From Betaproteobacteria bacterium (lineage in GTDB: Bacteria > Pseudomonadota > Gammaproteobacteria > Burkholderiales > SG8-41): 63,119 nt of DNA. A model generated the notes under the pieces. It was not told where the DNA came from and did no database searches. It worked only from the letters and a program-made list of their open reading frames with translations. This document shows, piece by piece, positions 46,122 to 55,122 of this stretch; position 1 is the first letter of the stretch, and every line of letters begins with the position of its first letter. Location: the NCBI GenBank assembly GCA_028291945.1, contig JAQGNH010000194.1, positions 1 to 63,119 on the forward strand. Direction: 5' to 3'. The translations under genes and the position numbers were made by a program.

Positions 46122-47156
46122 TCACTGATCGGGGGGCGGACCCTGGCGAGCAAGCACGCGGCAGATCGCCATTCCCGGGACCTCGTTTCTGCTCCAGTGC
46201 TCCCGGCATAAACCGAACCTCACGTTCTCGCGGCATAGAAACGCAAGTGGACCTCTGCCGCACTCGGCGGCTGCGCGCTGGTAATACAGCTGGTCGATCG
46301 TTCGCGCCCCTCGCAATGTCATTTCCACCTGACCTGACGTCTTGCCTTGCGCGGGTTCCGCCGCAGGTTCCGTTCGCGGCAGCTCGTCAGCGGCGCTCGG
46401 AAATGGCCCGTCATGGCGCCCGGAAATGCGCGGCGCGGGTTCCGCGGCCAATTTGCTTCGCGCAGTCGCGGCATGCCCCAGCGATCGCGCGGCGGGCGGG
46501 GCGGCTCGGCTGGTCGCGGCCGGCTGTGCTGGCCGGGTAGTGGTTGGCGCGTCCGGCGCAGCCGACGGTGCTTCGGGTGTAGCAATGGGCGCGGGCTTTG
46601 GTTGCGGCGTCGCTTCAGGCAGCGATCCATGGCCTTCATTGGCGTGCGCCGACGCGTCATCGGCGACAGCCTGCTCGTGGCGCGCCTCGGCAACCGAGGC
46701 GGTCCTTCCCGCGAACCAATAGCCAGCGCCCGCCAATACGCCCAGGACAAGCACGAGTGCGGCCACGTCTGCCGTTCGGCCGGTGCTCCGCGCGAAGGTG
46801 CCGAGCGGTTTGTCTCCAGGTGTTCTAACCCGTTGTCCGTGACGAGTTGCAGCTAAGCTTTCAGCCGCTTCGAGGCTATTGTCGAACCGGGAGGCCACAG
46901 GGAAGGGCTCCAGGCGGTGCCCACACGCTCGACAATACTGCCCTGCTGGCCGAGCGCTCGCGACCTTGCCGCAATGGGTGCAACTGCTTGGTTTGTCATT
47001 GTCAGGCAGTGAGTCACCGACCGCCGGCGCGGTGCACGCAAGCTCGTCTGAGCTGGGTGGTAGATGGCGCTTTGTACCGCATTGCACGCAAAATCTCGAG
47101 CCGATTCTGAGTGGCGTGCCGCACGTAAAACAGTCAGTGTTTTGCAGCTGGTGCAT
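46122..47156 (-). CDS. Double zinc-ribbon membrane protein (344 aa)
   Basis: Two N-terminal zinc ribbons: CFTCGTPLRIGSRFCVQCG (residues 9-27) and CTHCGKVASARP then YCRACG (59-79). A membrane helix follows (about 131-149, ALVLVLGVLAGAGYWF), then a Pro/Ala-rich low-complexity periplasmic stretch and a C-terminal domain with four Cys (AAAECGRGPLAFLCREN then FGLCREHW). The C-terminal part recalls a family seen next to zinc-ribbon proteins. Function unknown. Two more zinc-ribbon genes of similar build lie at 47563 and 48701. Confidence 0.72.
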   Translation of the reverse strand: MHQLQNTDCFTCGTPLRIGSRFCVQCGTKRHLPPSSDELACTAPAVGDSLPDNDKPSSCTHCGKVASARPAGQYCRACGHRLEPFPVASRFDNSLEAAESLAATRHGQRVRTPGDKPLGTFARSTGRTADVAALVLVLGVLAGAGYWFAGRTASVAEARHEQAVADDASAHANEGHGSLPEATPQPKPAPIATPEAPSAAPDAPTTTRPAQPAATSRAAPPAARSLGHAATARSKLAAEPAPRISGRHDGPFPSAADELPRTEPAAEPAQGKTSGQVEMTLRGARTIDQLYYQRAAAECGRGPLAFLCRENVRFGLCREHWSRNEVPGMAICRVLARQGPPPDQ

Positions 47157-47562
47157 TCAACAAGCCTGATTCTTGAAAACGCATGAAGACGAGAGCGGGA
47201 GGAAACGATGGTGATCAAATCCTGCCGTGTAAGCCACAAACGTGCCCATGAGGCCAGTCGCCATTCTGGCGGCCATGACGACCTGCCAATCGAACCTTCG
47301 CGGTACATTTGGAGTGTAGACAGACAGGAACATAAAATGCCCGTTAACTTACAATTATTTGCAATTGCTGAGACCAGCACATCCGCTCCTGCGCCCGCCG
47401 TACTGCCGCTCCACGGCAGCGCATAAGGGGCGCTCACGAGTTTCTCGGGCCACCCGAATTGGCATAAACCCGTGGCTGGGCGTTTGCGCGGCGAGATCAT
47501 GCGTGGGCTTTCGCGCCGGATGAATCGCCCAAGCTGCAACACAGCGTCAGAGAGGCGAAACC
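47157..47562. other. Divergent intergenic region without a supported gene
   Basis: About 400 nt between two divergent zinc-ribbon genes; promoters for both should lie here. An ORF at 47208-47426 has no ribosome binding site and no recognisable features. I see no clear promoter hexamers. Confidence 0.45.
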
Positions 47563-48679
47563 ATGAATTGCAAGGCATGCGGCGCAGACGCGCCGCATGA
47601 CACAAGGTTCTGCACGTCGTGTGGCAACAATCTGACGGCTGCGATCAGCGCCAAAAGAGCCTGCCATGCATGCGCGTCCGAGCTCAATAACGGTGCACAG
47701 TTTTGTACGCGCTGTGGCACTCGGTCCTGCAGGGTGCGTATGGCACTGCCATCGCTGACATGGCGCGCAAGCGAAAGCGAGGGCGGCGAATCGGCTGGGC
47801 TGCAAGCGCAATGGCATTCCTGGCTCTCGCGGGGGCAGGCGCCTACATCACTTTGCCCGCCTTCCAACGCGTTTCGAAAAAGGCGATTGAGTCGCGCACG
47901 CCGCTCGCGAGGGTCGCAACCGTTGCGCGCGCCGCGCCGCCCGCACTCCAGGGTATGTCGAGATCGGACACTGCTCACACCGCCGAGCCCGCGGCTAAAG
48001 CAGCCGAAGCGCTGCCGGAAATCGGAAAACAAGTGGCAGCGGCTGGCGTGGCTGAGCAACCGACAGATACGCAAAAGCGACCTGAGCTCAAAAATCCGCA
48101 AGCCAGCGATGGGAGCGCAAACAAAGAGGGCCGGGACAGCGCGGGTCCTGTCGCTAGCACCGCTGCCAGCGACCTCGTCGCAGCCGCGATCAGCGGCGAC
48201 ATTGCGGGACTCCAGAAGACGGTCGCAGAGCTCAAGACGCAGCAACCCGCTCGCGGCAATCGTCCGCGTGCACGCCAGCCTAACGATGAAGGTCTTGCGT
48301 TGTTTCGGAATGCACATTACGCGGAGGCTGCGGCCGTTTTCGCGCAGGCGAATGTCACCGACAAGGGCGACGCCGAGATTCGCGAGAACCTGGGGTACTC
48401 GCTGAGGTACGCAGGAGAGCTCGCCGCGGCCGAGCGCGCGCTGCTTTTGGCGTTGGAGATTGGACCCCAGCGTGCCACCGCCTGGGGGTCGCTCGGCCAT
48501 ATCTACGCGAAGCGCGGCATGCATCGCCAAGCCGTGGCACTATTGCTGACGGCATACCGTTTTGCGCCGGACAGAAAAAAAAGCTCGAAGTGTATGCGCG
48601 CCAGGCGGAGACCGAAGACGATCCAAACGTGCGCGCAATGCTGGCGGAGTCTGTTTCCCGTTTGTCGAAAACACCCTAA
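47563..48679 (+). pseudogene. Zinc-ribbon/TPR membrane protein with two apparent frameshifts
   Basis: The start MNCKACGADAPHDTRFCTSC and CHACASELNNGAQFCTRCG is a double zinc ribbon. Coding then moves to the -1 frame between about 47703 and 47760 (membrane helix AASAMAFLALAGAGAY and TPR repeats ENLGYSLRYAGELAAAERAL). It moves -1 again at the run of eight A (48575-48582), giving KKLEVYARQAETEDDPNVRA and a stop at 48677. Both breaks look like single-base losses. That may mean real decay, sequencing error, or slippage at the A8 tract. Intact, it would match its zinc-ribbon neighbours and be about 370 aa. Confidence 0.72.
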
Positions 48680-48700
48680 CACTGTCGGGACTGTCGCTTA

Positions 48701-49582
48701 ATGTTTTGTCATAATTGCGGAGCATCCCAGACCGATAACGCGAGCTTCTGTGCACAGTGTGGTGCACGGCAGACGCCCGAAGACGCCGAGGTCGGCGCAT
48801 CAGATGCAGGCGCGCCCAGTATCGGGTCTTCGCTGTCCGGCAGCGCAGCAAATGACGCGGCTCCCGCCGGTGTAACTCGCGCAACGCGGACAGATGAGCG
48901 ACCGCGCCGATCGCGCGTCGGCATTGCGGTGTTGTGGCTCATAACGATTGCGTGGGTGTCGCTCGTCTCACTGCATGCGTACGCAAACTGGCCGCGCTTT
49001 TCGCAGCTCGGAGCGAACGGCCTGTGGGATTTTCTGATCCGCGCACTGGCGCCTATCGTCCTCTTCTGGCTCGTCATGGGATACCTGCAGCTGGCATCGA
49101 AGCTGCGTCAATCGGCCGCCTTGAATGCGCAGGCGGCGCGGCTCGTCGGCGATACCGAGAAAGCGGCTGCGCTCGTGAGCGGTCTCGTGAAGCAGGCGCA
49201 GGCGGCACTGCATCGCGTCGAGACCGAAGTTGAGAAACTGCGCGATCAGGAAAAGGGCCGCCTGCGCGCCGTGCAGCCGCGCTGGGAGGTGAACGGACGC
49301 ATCGCGCACGAAAAAGTGCACGAGATCAATTTGCGCAATGCCGGGGCGGCGGCGACCGGCCTCAGCGTTGTATGCGACAAAAGCCTGCCGATAGCGGTGA
49401 TCCTCTCCGAAACCAACTTCGTCGATCGAGGGGCGACACTCACGATCAAGGCAATGTTTCTGGAGGAGCGCAGGGACGCGTTCGAGCTCAAGCTCCACTA
49501 CACCGATGGGGCCAATGAACCGCGTGTGGCTCACATCGTAGTGTCGAATATCGAAGTCGCCATAAAGCAGGACGAAGTTTAG
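48701..49582 (+). CDS. Zinc-ribbon membrane protein with coiled coil (293 aa)
   Basis: An N-terminal zinc ribbon (CHNCGASQTDNASFCAQCG, residues 3-21), a linker, two membrane helices (about 74-93 and 110-130), a coiled coil (about 135-190, QAALHRVETEVEKLRDQEKG) and a C-terminal beta-type domain (WEVNGRIAHEKVHEINLRNA onward). Such zinc-ribbon plus membrane proteins are common and uncharacterised. It follows the frameshifted relative by 22 nt and precedes the UGSC-partner gene by 36 nt. Confidence 0.72.
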   Translation: MFCHNCGASQTDNASFCAQCGARQTPEDAEVGASDAGAPSIGSSLSGSAANDAAPAGVTRATRTDERPRRSRVGIAVLWLITIAWVSLVSLHAYANWPRFSQLGANGLWDFLIRALAPIVLFWLVMGYLQLASKLRQSAALNAQAARLVGDTEKAAALVSGLVKQAQAALHRVETEVEKLRDQEKGRLRAVQPRWEVNGRIAHEKVHEINLRNAGAAATGLSVVCDKSLPIAVILSETNFVDRGATLTIKAMFLEERRDAFELKLHYTDGANEPRVAHIVVSNIEVAIKQDEV

Positions 49583-49618
49583 CAACCGCGGTGAACACTC
49601 TCGTAAAGGAGCAACACG

Positions 49619-50734
49619 ATGAGCAACCTGGCTGATCTACTGAAGGCGCCCAGCGCCTCATTCGAAGCGGAAGAGGATTTCGACGCGATCAACGCGCTCT
49701 ACCTCGATCGCGGATGGGGCGACGGCCTTCCGATCGTGCCGCCTACGGCCGAGCGAGTCGAGCGGATGCTTGCGTGGTGCGATCGCGCATGGGACGAGCC
49801 GATCGCCAAGATCGCACCGCGCTACGGCGAAGCAACGCCGCTTCGACTGGCCGCCAACGCCGTAATGGCCGGCTGCCGTCCGGAATACTTTCCGCTCTAC
49901 ATGCTCGCTATCGAGGCGATGTGCGAGGAGCCCTTCAATCTGTACGGCGTGCAGGCAACGACGCATCTGTGCGCGCCCCTGGTCATCGTGAATGGACCCG
50001 TCGGTCGCGAAATCGGACTCAACTCCGGCCATAATGCTTTTGGGCCGGGCACGCCCAGCAACGCGACGATCGGCCGTGCGATTCGCCTCGCGCTGCTCAA
50101 CATCGGCGGTGCATTGCCAGGATCGGGCGACATGTCGACGTTCGGCGCGCCGTCGAAGTTCAGCTACTGTGTTGCCGAAAACGAAGCGGCGAGTCCATGG
50201 GAGCCGTTGCATGTCGAACGCGGGTTTCCGGTGGACGCGACCACGGTGACGGTGATCGGCGCCGAGTGCCCGCACAACGTCAACGATCACGAAAGCCTGT
50301 CGGCGCAAGGCATACTCACCACCATAGCTGGCACGATGGCGCTGACCGGCAGCAACGATACTTATTACGACGCGCAGCCGGTGGTGGTCATGGGGCCTGA
50401 GCACGCTAAAACAGTCGCGGATGGCGGCTACTCGAAAGCCGGCGCTAAACGCTTCCTGCAGGAGCACGCCACGACGCCGCTCGGACGCTTCTCGAAGGAG
50501 AACATCGAGCGCCGCTTTCGTACTACGCTGAAGGATCGCTACGGCAATGCGCCGCTCGACACACCGATCCCGGCGGTGCAGCGCGCGGAAAACCTGATCA
50601 TCGCAGTCATCGGCGGTGCGGGAAAACACTCCGCGTACATTCCGACTTTCGGAGCGACCAAGGCGGTCACGCGCGCGTTGAAGCGCAGCGACGGCTCACT
50701 CGCCCGCAGCGTCAAAGATTTCAATAAGAAGTAA
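49619..50734 (+). CDS. UGSC-partner family protein C (371 aa, divergent member)
   Basis: A protein of a family I do not recognise, related to the two genes at 60176 and 61338. Shared signatures: W-x-DGLP-V-x-PT (here WGDGLPIVPPTAERVERML), MAGCRPEYFPL, FNLYGVQATTHLCAPLVIVN, NATIGRAIRLALLNIGG and YCVAENEAASPWEPL. It keeps the Cys in AGC and YC but lacks the GC before FGP and the C-terminal TAVCHGW of the other two. Cytoplasmic by composition. GGAG precedes the ATG. It lies 3.6 kb right of UGSC gene 1. A direct link is inferred. Confidence 0.7.
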   Translation: MSNLADLLKAPSASFEAEEDFDAINALYLDRGWGDGLPIVPPTAERVERMLAWCDRAWDEPIAKIAPRYGEATPLRLAANAVMAGCRPEYFPLYMLAIEAMCEEPFNLYGVQATTHLCAPLVIVNGPVGREIGLNSGHNAFGPGTPSNATIGRAIRLALLNIGGALPGSGDMSTFGAPSKFSYCVAENEAASPWEPLHVERGFPVDATTVTVIGAECPHNVNDHESLSAQGILTTIAGTMALTGSNDTYYDAQPVVVMGPEHAKTVADGGYSKAGAKRFLQEHATTPLGRFSKENIERRFRTTLKDRYGNAPLDTPIPAVQRAENLIIAVIGGAGKHSAYIPTFGATKAVTRALKRSDGSLARSVKDFNKK

Positions 50735-50968
50735 AGCGACCAGCACAGTTCGACTTCCGGCCAATATGCCGATTCAGCTGAGTTTCACCGTGAGGAGCGA
50801 AAAGTCGAGAGAAGTGTGCACGAAATGAAATAGGGCACGGCGTTGTAGACGTCGTCGAAGTGGGTGCATTTGCTTATGCTGCGGTTTATTACCGCGATGA
50901 TCGAGCAAGCCTGCCGTAACGTGCTCGCAATACTTTGAACTGGCTGTCCTTCCAGCGGGAGGTGACAT

Positions 50969-51187
50969 ATGACTGCCATCAGCAGAGTTATCGCGGGACT
51001 ATGCGTGGTTGCCACACTCGGCGGATGTGAGATGTTTCGCCCTACAGGCCAGACGTCCGGGTACGAAGATTCACTCTCGGCAGGACCGTGGCAACAGAAA
51101 GGCGTATTGCTCCGGTTCACGCCGCCAAAGACCTATCAAGGATCGCAAGTCAGCGTTCATACCGAAATGCTGGAAGACGAACGCTGA
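50969..51187 (+). CDS. Small lipoprotein (72 aa)
   Basis: A 72-aa protein with lipoprotein signal MTAISRVIAGLCVVATLGGC (lipobox LGGC, Cys20). The mature part is 52 residues with no known domain (SLSAGPWQQKGVLLRFTPPK). GGGAGG lies upstream. It is probably anchored in the outer membrane; its role is unknown. Confidence 0.55.
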   Translation: MTAISRVIAGLCVVATLGGCEMFRPTGQTSGYEDSLSAGPWQQKGVLLRFTPPKTYQGSQVSVHTEMLEDER

Positions 51188-51376
51188 TTAACACGCCTTT
51201 CTGAAGGGCTCGCGCGCGGCAATCGCATTCGGCGCGTTGACGCGCGTGCTCGTCGCAATTCCCGAAGCATCTCAAGCCGCAAAGGACTCGAACAGAGTGT
51301 GCGGATCGTCTGCTGCAGCCTAGCGCACTCAGCGGACTTAGAAACACTGCTAGGGATTGCGCGGTTGCCTGGCAGG

Positions 51377-52465
51377 CTATTCGCGCAGCTCACTGTTGAC
51401 GCGCGGCATGACTTCGGTGGCCATCAACTCCAATGAGCGGGTAGCGAGTGCTGCATCGTGCCAGTCATGGCCGCAATAAAGCAACGTACCGAACGGGCCA
51501 ACCTGGCGACGTAACGCCACGATTTGCTCGGCGACGCGCTCAGGCGTGCCGTGTATCACAAGGTGCTTCAGCACGTAATCGAGCGTGCACTCCGAATCGG
51601 GCAGCGACGCATCGTGCTTGAACGTGTCGAGCTGGCCGCGCGCCCGCCGCTTGGTCATGAGGTTGTGGAAATAGAAGCCGTACGCGCCGGCCTGATCGAG
51701 TGCATAGCGGCGCGCGGTTGCTTCGTCGTCTGCAACGAAAATGCTGCGCGCCACGCGCCAGTCTGCGCCTTGCGCCGTGTGCCCACCGCGTTTGCAGCCT
51801 TCGACATATGTGGGCCAATGCGTCGACACCCAGTTCGGGTGAATGAAATTGGCGGAAATCGGCGTCCAGCCGCGAGCCGCTGCGGCCTCGAGGCCGCGCG
51901 AATGCGGGACGACGACCGTCACAACGATCGGCGGATGCGGCATTTGAAACGGCTTGAGAATGACACCCTGGCCCGCTTCGCGCAGGAGCGTGCGCTGAGT
52001 GCTGATGTTCCAGAAGCGGCCTTTGATCTCGTAAGGCGCATCGCCGGCCCAGATCGCGAGAATCTGATCGATGCACTCGACGAACATTGAATTGCGGTCC
52101 GCATCCAGATTACCGAATACTTCCCAGTCCGAGCGCAGCCCACCGGGTCCGATGCCCAATATGAAACGGCCTTCGAGCAGGTGATCGATCATCGAGACGT
52201 GTGCCGCTACCTGCGCGGGATGACTGTTCGGCAAGTTGAGGGTGCCGCTGCCCAGACGAATCTGCTTGGTATCGTGCGCGAGGCTCGCGATGAACGAGAG
52301 GCAGGACGGTATCGTCTCGCAGATATCAGTGACGTGCTCGCCGATGAACGCGTCCGCGTAGCCCAGGCGATCCGCAAGCAGTATCGCCTGGCGGTCTTCC
52401 TTCAGCGTCTGGGTGTAGTTGCGTGTTGCCGGATGGATCGGCATGGTGAAGTAACCGAGTTTCAT
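51377..52465 (-). CDS. LLM-class flavin-dependent oxidoreductase (luciferase-like)
   Basis: A 362-aa luciferase-like monooxygenase that would use reduced FMN or F420. Family signals: MKLGYFTMPIHPATRNYTQT, LGYADAFIGEHV, IRLGSGTLNLPNSHPAQVA and EGRFILGIGPGGLRSDWEVF. The substrate is unknown. It is downstream of the exported hydrolase on the same strand but separated by strong hairpins, so it may be transcribed apart. Confidence 0.88.
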   Translation of the reverse strand: MKLGYFTMPIHPATRNYTQTLKEDRQAILLADRLGYADAFIGEHVTDICETIPSCLSFIASLAHDTKQIRLGSGTLNLPNSHPAQVAAHVSMIDHLLEGRFILGIGPGGLRSDWEVFGNLDADRNSMFVECIDQILAIWAGDAPYEIKGRFWNISTQRTLLREAGQGVILKPFQMPHPPIVVTVVVPHSRGLEAAAARGWTPISANFIHPNWVSTHWPTYVEGCKRGGHTAQGADWRVARSIFVADDEATARRYALDQAGAYGFYFHNLMTKRRARGQLDTFKHDASLPDSECTLDYVLKHLVIHGTPERVAEQIVALRRQVGPFGTLLYCGHDWHDAALATRSLELMATEVMPRVNSELRE

Positions 52466-52503
52466 CGGTTACTTCACCATGCCTTCGGCGGCGGTGAACG
52501 AAC

Positions 52504-52526
52504 GGGGAGAACCGAAGGTTCTCCCC
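52504..52526. terminator. Strong hairpin between the hydrolase and LLM genes
   Basis: GGGGAGAACC, loop GAA, GGTTCTCCCC: a perfect 10-bp stem (minus-strand loop TTC inside a CUUCGG context). Nearby are two further inverted repeats (CGTAACC/GGTTACG and AGCGATC/GATCGCT). There is no clear U-tract, so it could equally be a processing or attenuation structure. Confidence 0.45.
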
Positions 52527-52662
52527 GTAACCTCTTTCCTTCGGTTACGGAGCGATCTATTGATCGCTCGCGGCATCAGGTTCATAGGATTGAGATGACA
52601 CGCAGAACTTCGGGAGCTCTTTAGTTATACGCCACGGGGACATTGTCGCAGGCATTCGTTGC

Positions 52663-54684
52663 TCATCGCGTTGCTTCACTAACGACCGCAGTGTTGAAAA
52701 GCCGGGCGACGCTGTCGCTGCGCACGCGCGTCCTATAACGCTGCGCGTCTTCCGGAAGGAGCAGGCGGTCGCGAACGAGCTGCTCGACGGCTTCGTCGTA
52801 GCGCCTGACGTAAGCCGCATGGCCGCCGTAGCGCTCTTCCAGTGAAAGGCGTGGATCGCCGCGCCCTTCCCGCTCGGCTCGCGTGCGCGCGAAAGGCGCG
52901 TAAGTGCCATCGCGGTCGCATAGCTCGCCTTCCGGGAAAGGCTCACGATAGAGGTTCCAGCCCGTGTAAGTAGCGAGCGGCACCGCAATGTCCGGCAGCA
53001 GAACCCCGGCGATTTCGTTACCGTCAGCGTCGACCTGTGGAACCAGCGCGCGGTATAGCTTCGTCGTCTCGACATCGGGCCGAGTCCAATCCGTGATGAT
53101 CCCGATCTCGTGCATTTGTCGCGCGACCTGAACGCCAGGTATCGCGGGGAATTTCAACTTGTCGGCAATCGTGAACGTGCCGTCCTTGATGCGCGGCGTG
53201 CGGGAAACGGGGGGAACCTTGCCGTCGACCCACCTGTCGAGCGCAACGAACAGCGCACGCTGCAGCGGAGTCGGACTGTGCGGGTTGCGCGCATTGACGC
53301 ACAAGCCGCGCGTCGATGTCATCCATGCGACGGCATTGTGCTGCGTGCCTGCGAGTAGATACGAGCGTGCGTTGCGCGGCAATTCGACATCGCGCGTGCC
53401 GAGGGGGTCCGTCACGAGTAAGGAAGCACCTTTCTGCCAGTACTCGGTCGAAGTGTTCGTTTCCATCCACAGCGGGTCGTAGCCGTCGTTGCGGAAAAGA
53501 GCGCCTGTCTTGCCCGTGAGCGGATCGCTCATGCGAGCCGTGGAGAAGGGAAAAGCGTTCTCGGGAAAGGTGTGGTCTTCGTGCTGCGTGCTCGTGCGAT
53601 TGGGCTGCGCAAACGGTTCGTTCAGGAACACGCCGCCAACGCCCGCCGTATGCGCCATCACACCGTCGAAAACCTTGCGGCTGGCTACGTCCTGATTGAA
53701 CCCGTCCCGCACGAAATCGCGCAGAAACCGTCCGCTTTGCGACGAGCCGAAAGCGAGCGCTCGGGTTATCTTCGGGCCTGCCGGATTCGGTGCGCCTTTC
53801 GCGTCGCGCGTTTCGTAACGCAGGAAAGAGACGAGATCGCGCGTGGCCGCAAGACCGATGCCCAGCACTCGCGGATTTTTTGCCTGGTAGTGAAACTCGT
53901 AGATCGAACCGGGCTCAGGCTTGGTTCCAGCCGGGAGCAGCTTGATGCTACGTGCGTCGACGAAGGTCCAGCCATTGCCCGGAACGTCACGGCGCGTACT
54001 GCTCTCCGCTCTACGCACATTCAGCCTGGCCGTGTTCTGATCCACTGTGGCCGCTTCATAGGACAAACGGAACACTGCACCTTCGGCGCGTGTGCCGCCG
54101 TCGCCTTCGTCACGCGCCCGCGTTCCACTGATGAACTCATCGCGTATCGCGCGGATAATCGGTGCGCCGTTGTTGCTGGCGAGCACCGGTTTCATCGCGA
54201 GGCCGTTGCCACTCCTCGGCGCATCGGGATCCCAGCCGCTCCACACGAACGTGTAGCCCTGTCTGAAGAAGAGACCGTCGCCGGCATCCTCAGCAGTTCG
54301 CGGATCGTTACTACGGCCCTTCGCTTCAGTGAACCGCGAATGAAAGTTCATGCGTCCGCGGTTCGTCACGTCATAGATGATCTTGCCGTTGCCGCGTGCG
54401 GCATCGGCAGGACGCAGCATGAAAAAATCGACCTCGTACTCGACGTTACCCGCGGCGGTGCGCGGCGCCTTGTCGAGATTGATGATGACCCGGTTACGTC
54501 GATCCTGCGGATCGAGCTCGCCTTTGAAAACGCCTTTGACGCGTTCGTAGGCACCGGCTGTACCGAAGGTGGTGCCGGGCGCGAACGGTTCCACCGACGT
54601 GATCGCGAGCGACGTCAAGCGTGCCATCGCGGGCGTCGAGACCCACGCCACGGCGCACGCGATTGCGCAGAGTGCGAATCTCAT
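52663..54684 (-). CDS. Exported alpha/beta hydrolase domain protein (673 aa)
   Basis: A 673-aa protein with a signal peptide (MRFALCAIACAVAWVSTPAM). It matches, from memory, the large bacterial alpha/beta-hydrolase-domain family with the segments EYEVDFFMLRPADAARGNG and ALAFGSSQSGRFLRDFVRDG, where the Ser of GSSQSG is the likely nucleophile. The substrate is unknown. The ATG at 54684 with GGAG upstream is chosen; the extension to 54927 covers unrelated relic sequence. Confidence 0.85.
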   Translation of the reverse strand: MRFALCAIACAVAWVSTPAMARLTSLAITSVEPFAPGTTFGTAGAYERVKGVFKGELDPQDRRNRVIINLDKAPRTAAGNVEYEVDFFMLRPADAARGNGKIIYDVTNRGRMNFHSRFTEAKGRSNDPRTAEDAGDGLFFRQGYTFVWSGWDPDAPRSGNGLAMKPVLASNNGAPIIRAIRDEFISGTRARDEGDGGTRAEGAVFRLSYEAATVDQNTARLNVRRAESSTRRDVPGNGWTFVDARSIKLLPAGTKPEPGSIYEFHYQAKNPRVLGIGLAATRDLVSFLRYETRDAKGAPNPAGPKITRALAFGSSQSGRFLRDFVRDGFNQDVASRKVFDGVMAHTAGVGGVFLNEPFAQPNRTSTQHEDHTFPENAFPFSTARMSDPLTGKTGALFRNDGYDPLWMETNTSTEYWQKGASLLVTDPLGTRDVELPRNARSYLLAGTQHNAVAWMTSTRGLCVNARNPHSPTPLQRALFVALDRWVDGKVPPVSRTPRIKDGTFTIADKLKFPAIPGVQVARQMHEIGIITDWTRPDVETTKLYRALVPQVDADGNEIAGVLLPDIAVPLATYTGWNLYREPFPEGELCDRDGTYAPFARTRAEREGRGDPRLSLEERYGGHAAYVRRYDEAVEQLVRDRLLLPEDAQRYRTRVRSDSVARLFNTAVVSEATR

Positions 54685-54769
54685 TCGTATCCTCCGGCCG
54701 GTGTTATCACCACCTCGATCACCCGTGTCACAGCGGCAGGTGTCCCGGCCGCGTTTGTTTCGTTCTATG

Positions 54770-55040
54770 TTAGCGCATGTCCGAGATCGGCACATCGAGC
54801 GCGATAGCAAGCACGTTGCGCAGGCGGTAGCAGTGCGAGCCTTCCCAGTAGATGCGCTCCTATTGTGCGCAATGCCGTAGTGCTGCGCGACTTCGCTTAG
54901 TTGATCTTCCGGCTTGAGCGCATGCACTTAGCAGCCGCGCATCACGTCGCGACGCTTGAGCAACTCGCGGTCGTGCGTCAGCAACAACCCAACGCTCGGC
55001 CGCCCCACGCTCGACGATGCGAAAGAAAGCGCTTGAGCTC
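54770..55040 (-). pseudogene. Decayed Mut7-C RNase-domain fragment
   Basis: The minus strand reads SVGRPSVGLLLTHDRELLKR then RDVMRGC, an in-frame TAA where Mut7-C proteins have Tyr, then VHALKPEDQLSEVAQHYGI, then in another frame RIYWEGSHCYRLRNVLAIAL to a TAA at 54770. The THDRELLKR, P-x-x-QL-x-EV and YW-x-GSH elements match the Mut7-C family (PIN-like RNase) as I recall. The Cys cluster expected in the middle is gone. A stop plus a deletion make this a pseudogene. Confidence 0.62.
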
Positions 55041-55122
55041 GCCATGAAAACGAAAGGAGGCGGCGCTCACCGGCGCTCACAATCCGCTATGATGGGCCCC
55101 TTTTCCGATCGGCAGGCGATTC

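Noticed and set aside
47208-47426. 72-aa frame in the divergent zinc-ribbon intergenic region
   Set aside because: No ribosome binding site, no motif, and it lies where promoters are expected.
53572-54807. Plus-strand frame (411 aa) opposite the exported hydrolase
   Set aside because: It is antisense to a protein with a signal peptide and a GSSQSG nucleophile motif; its own composition is Arg/His-rich as in shadows.
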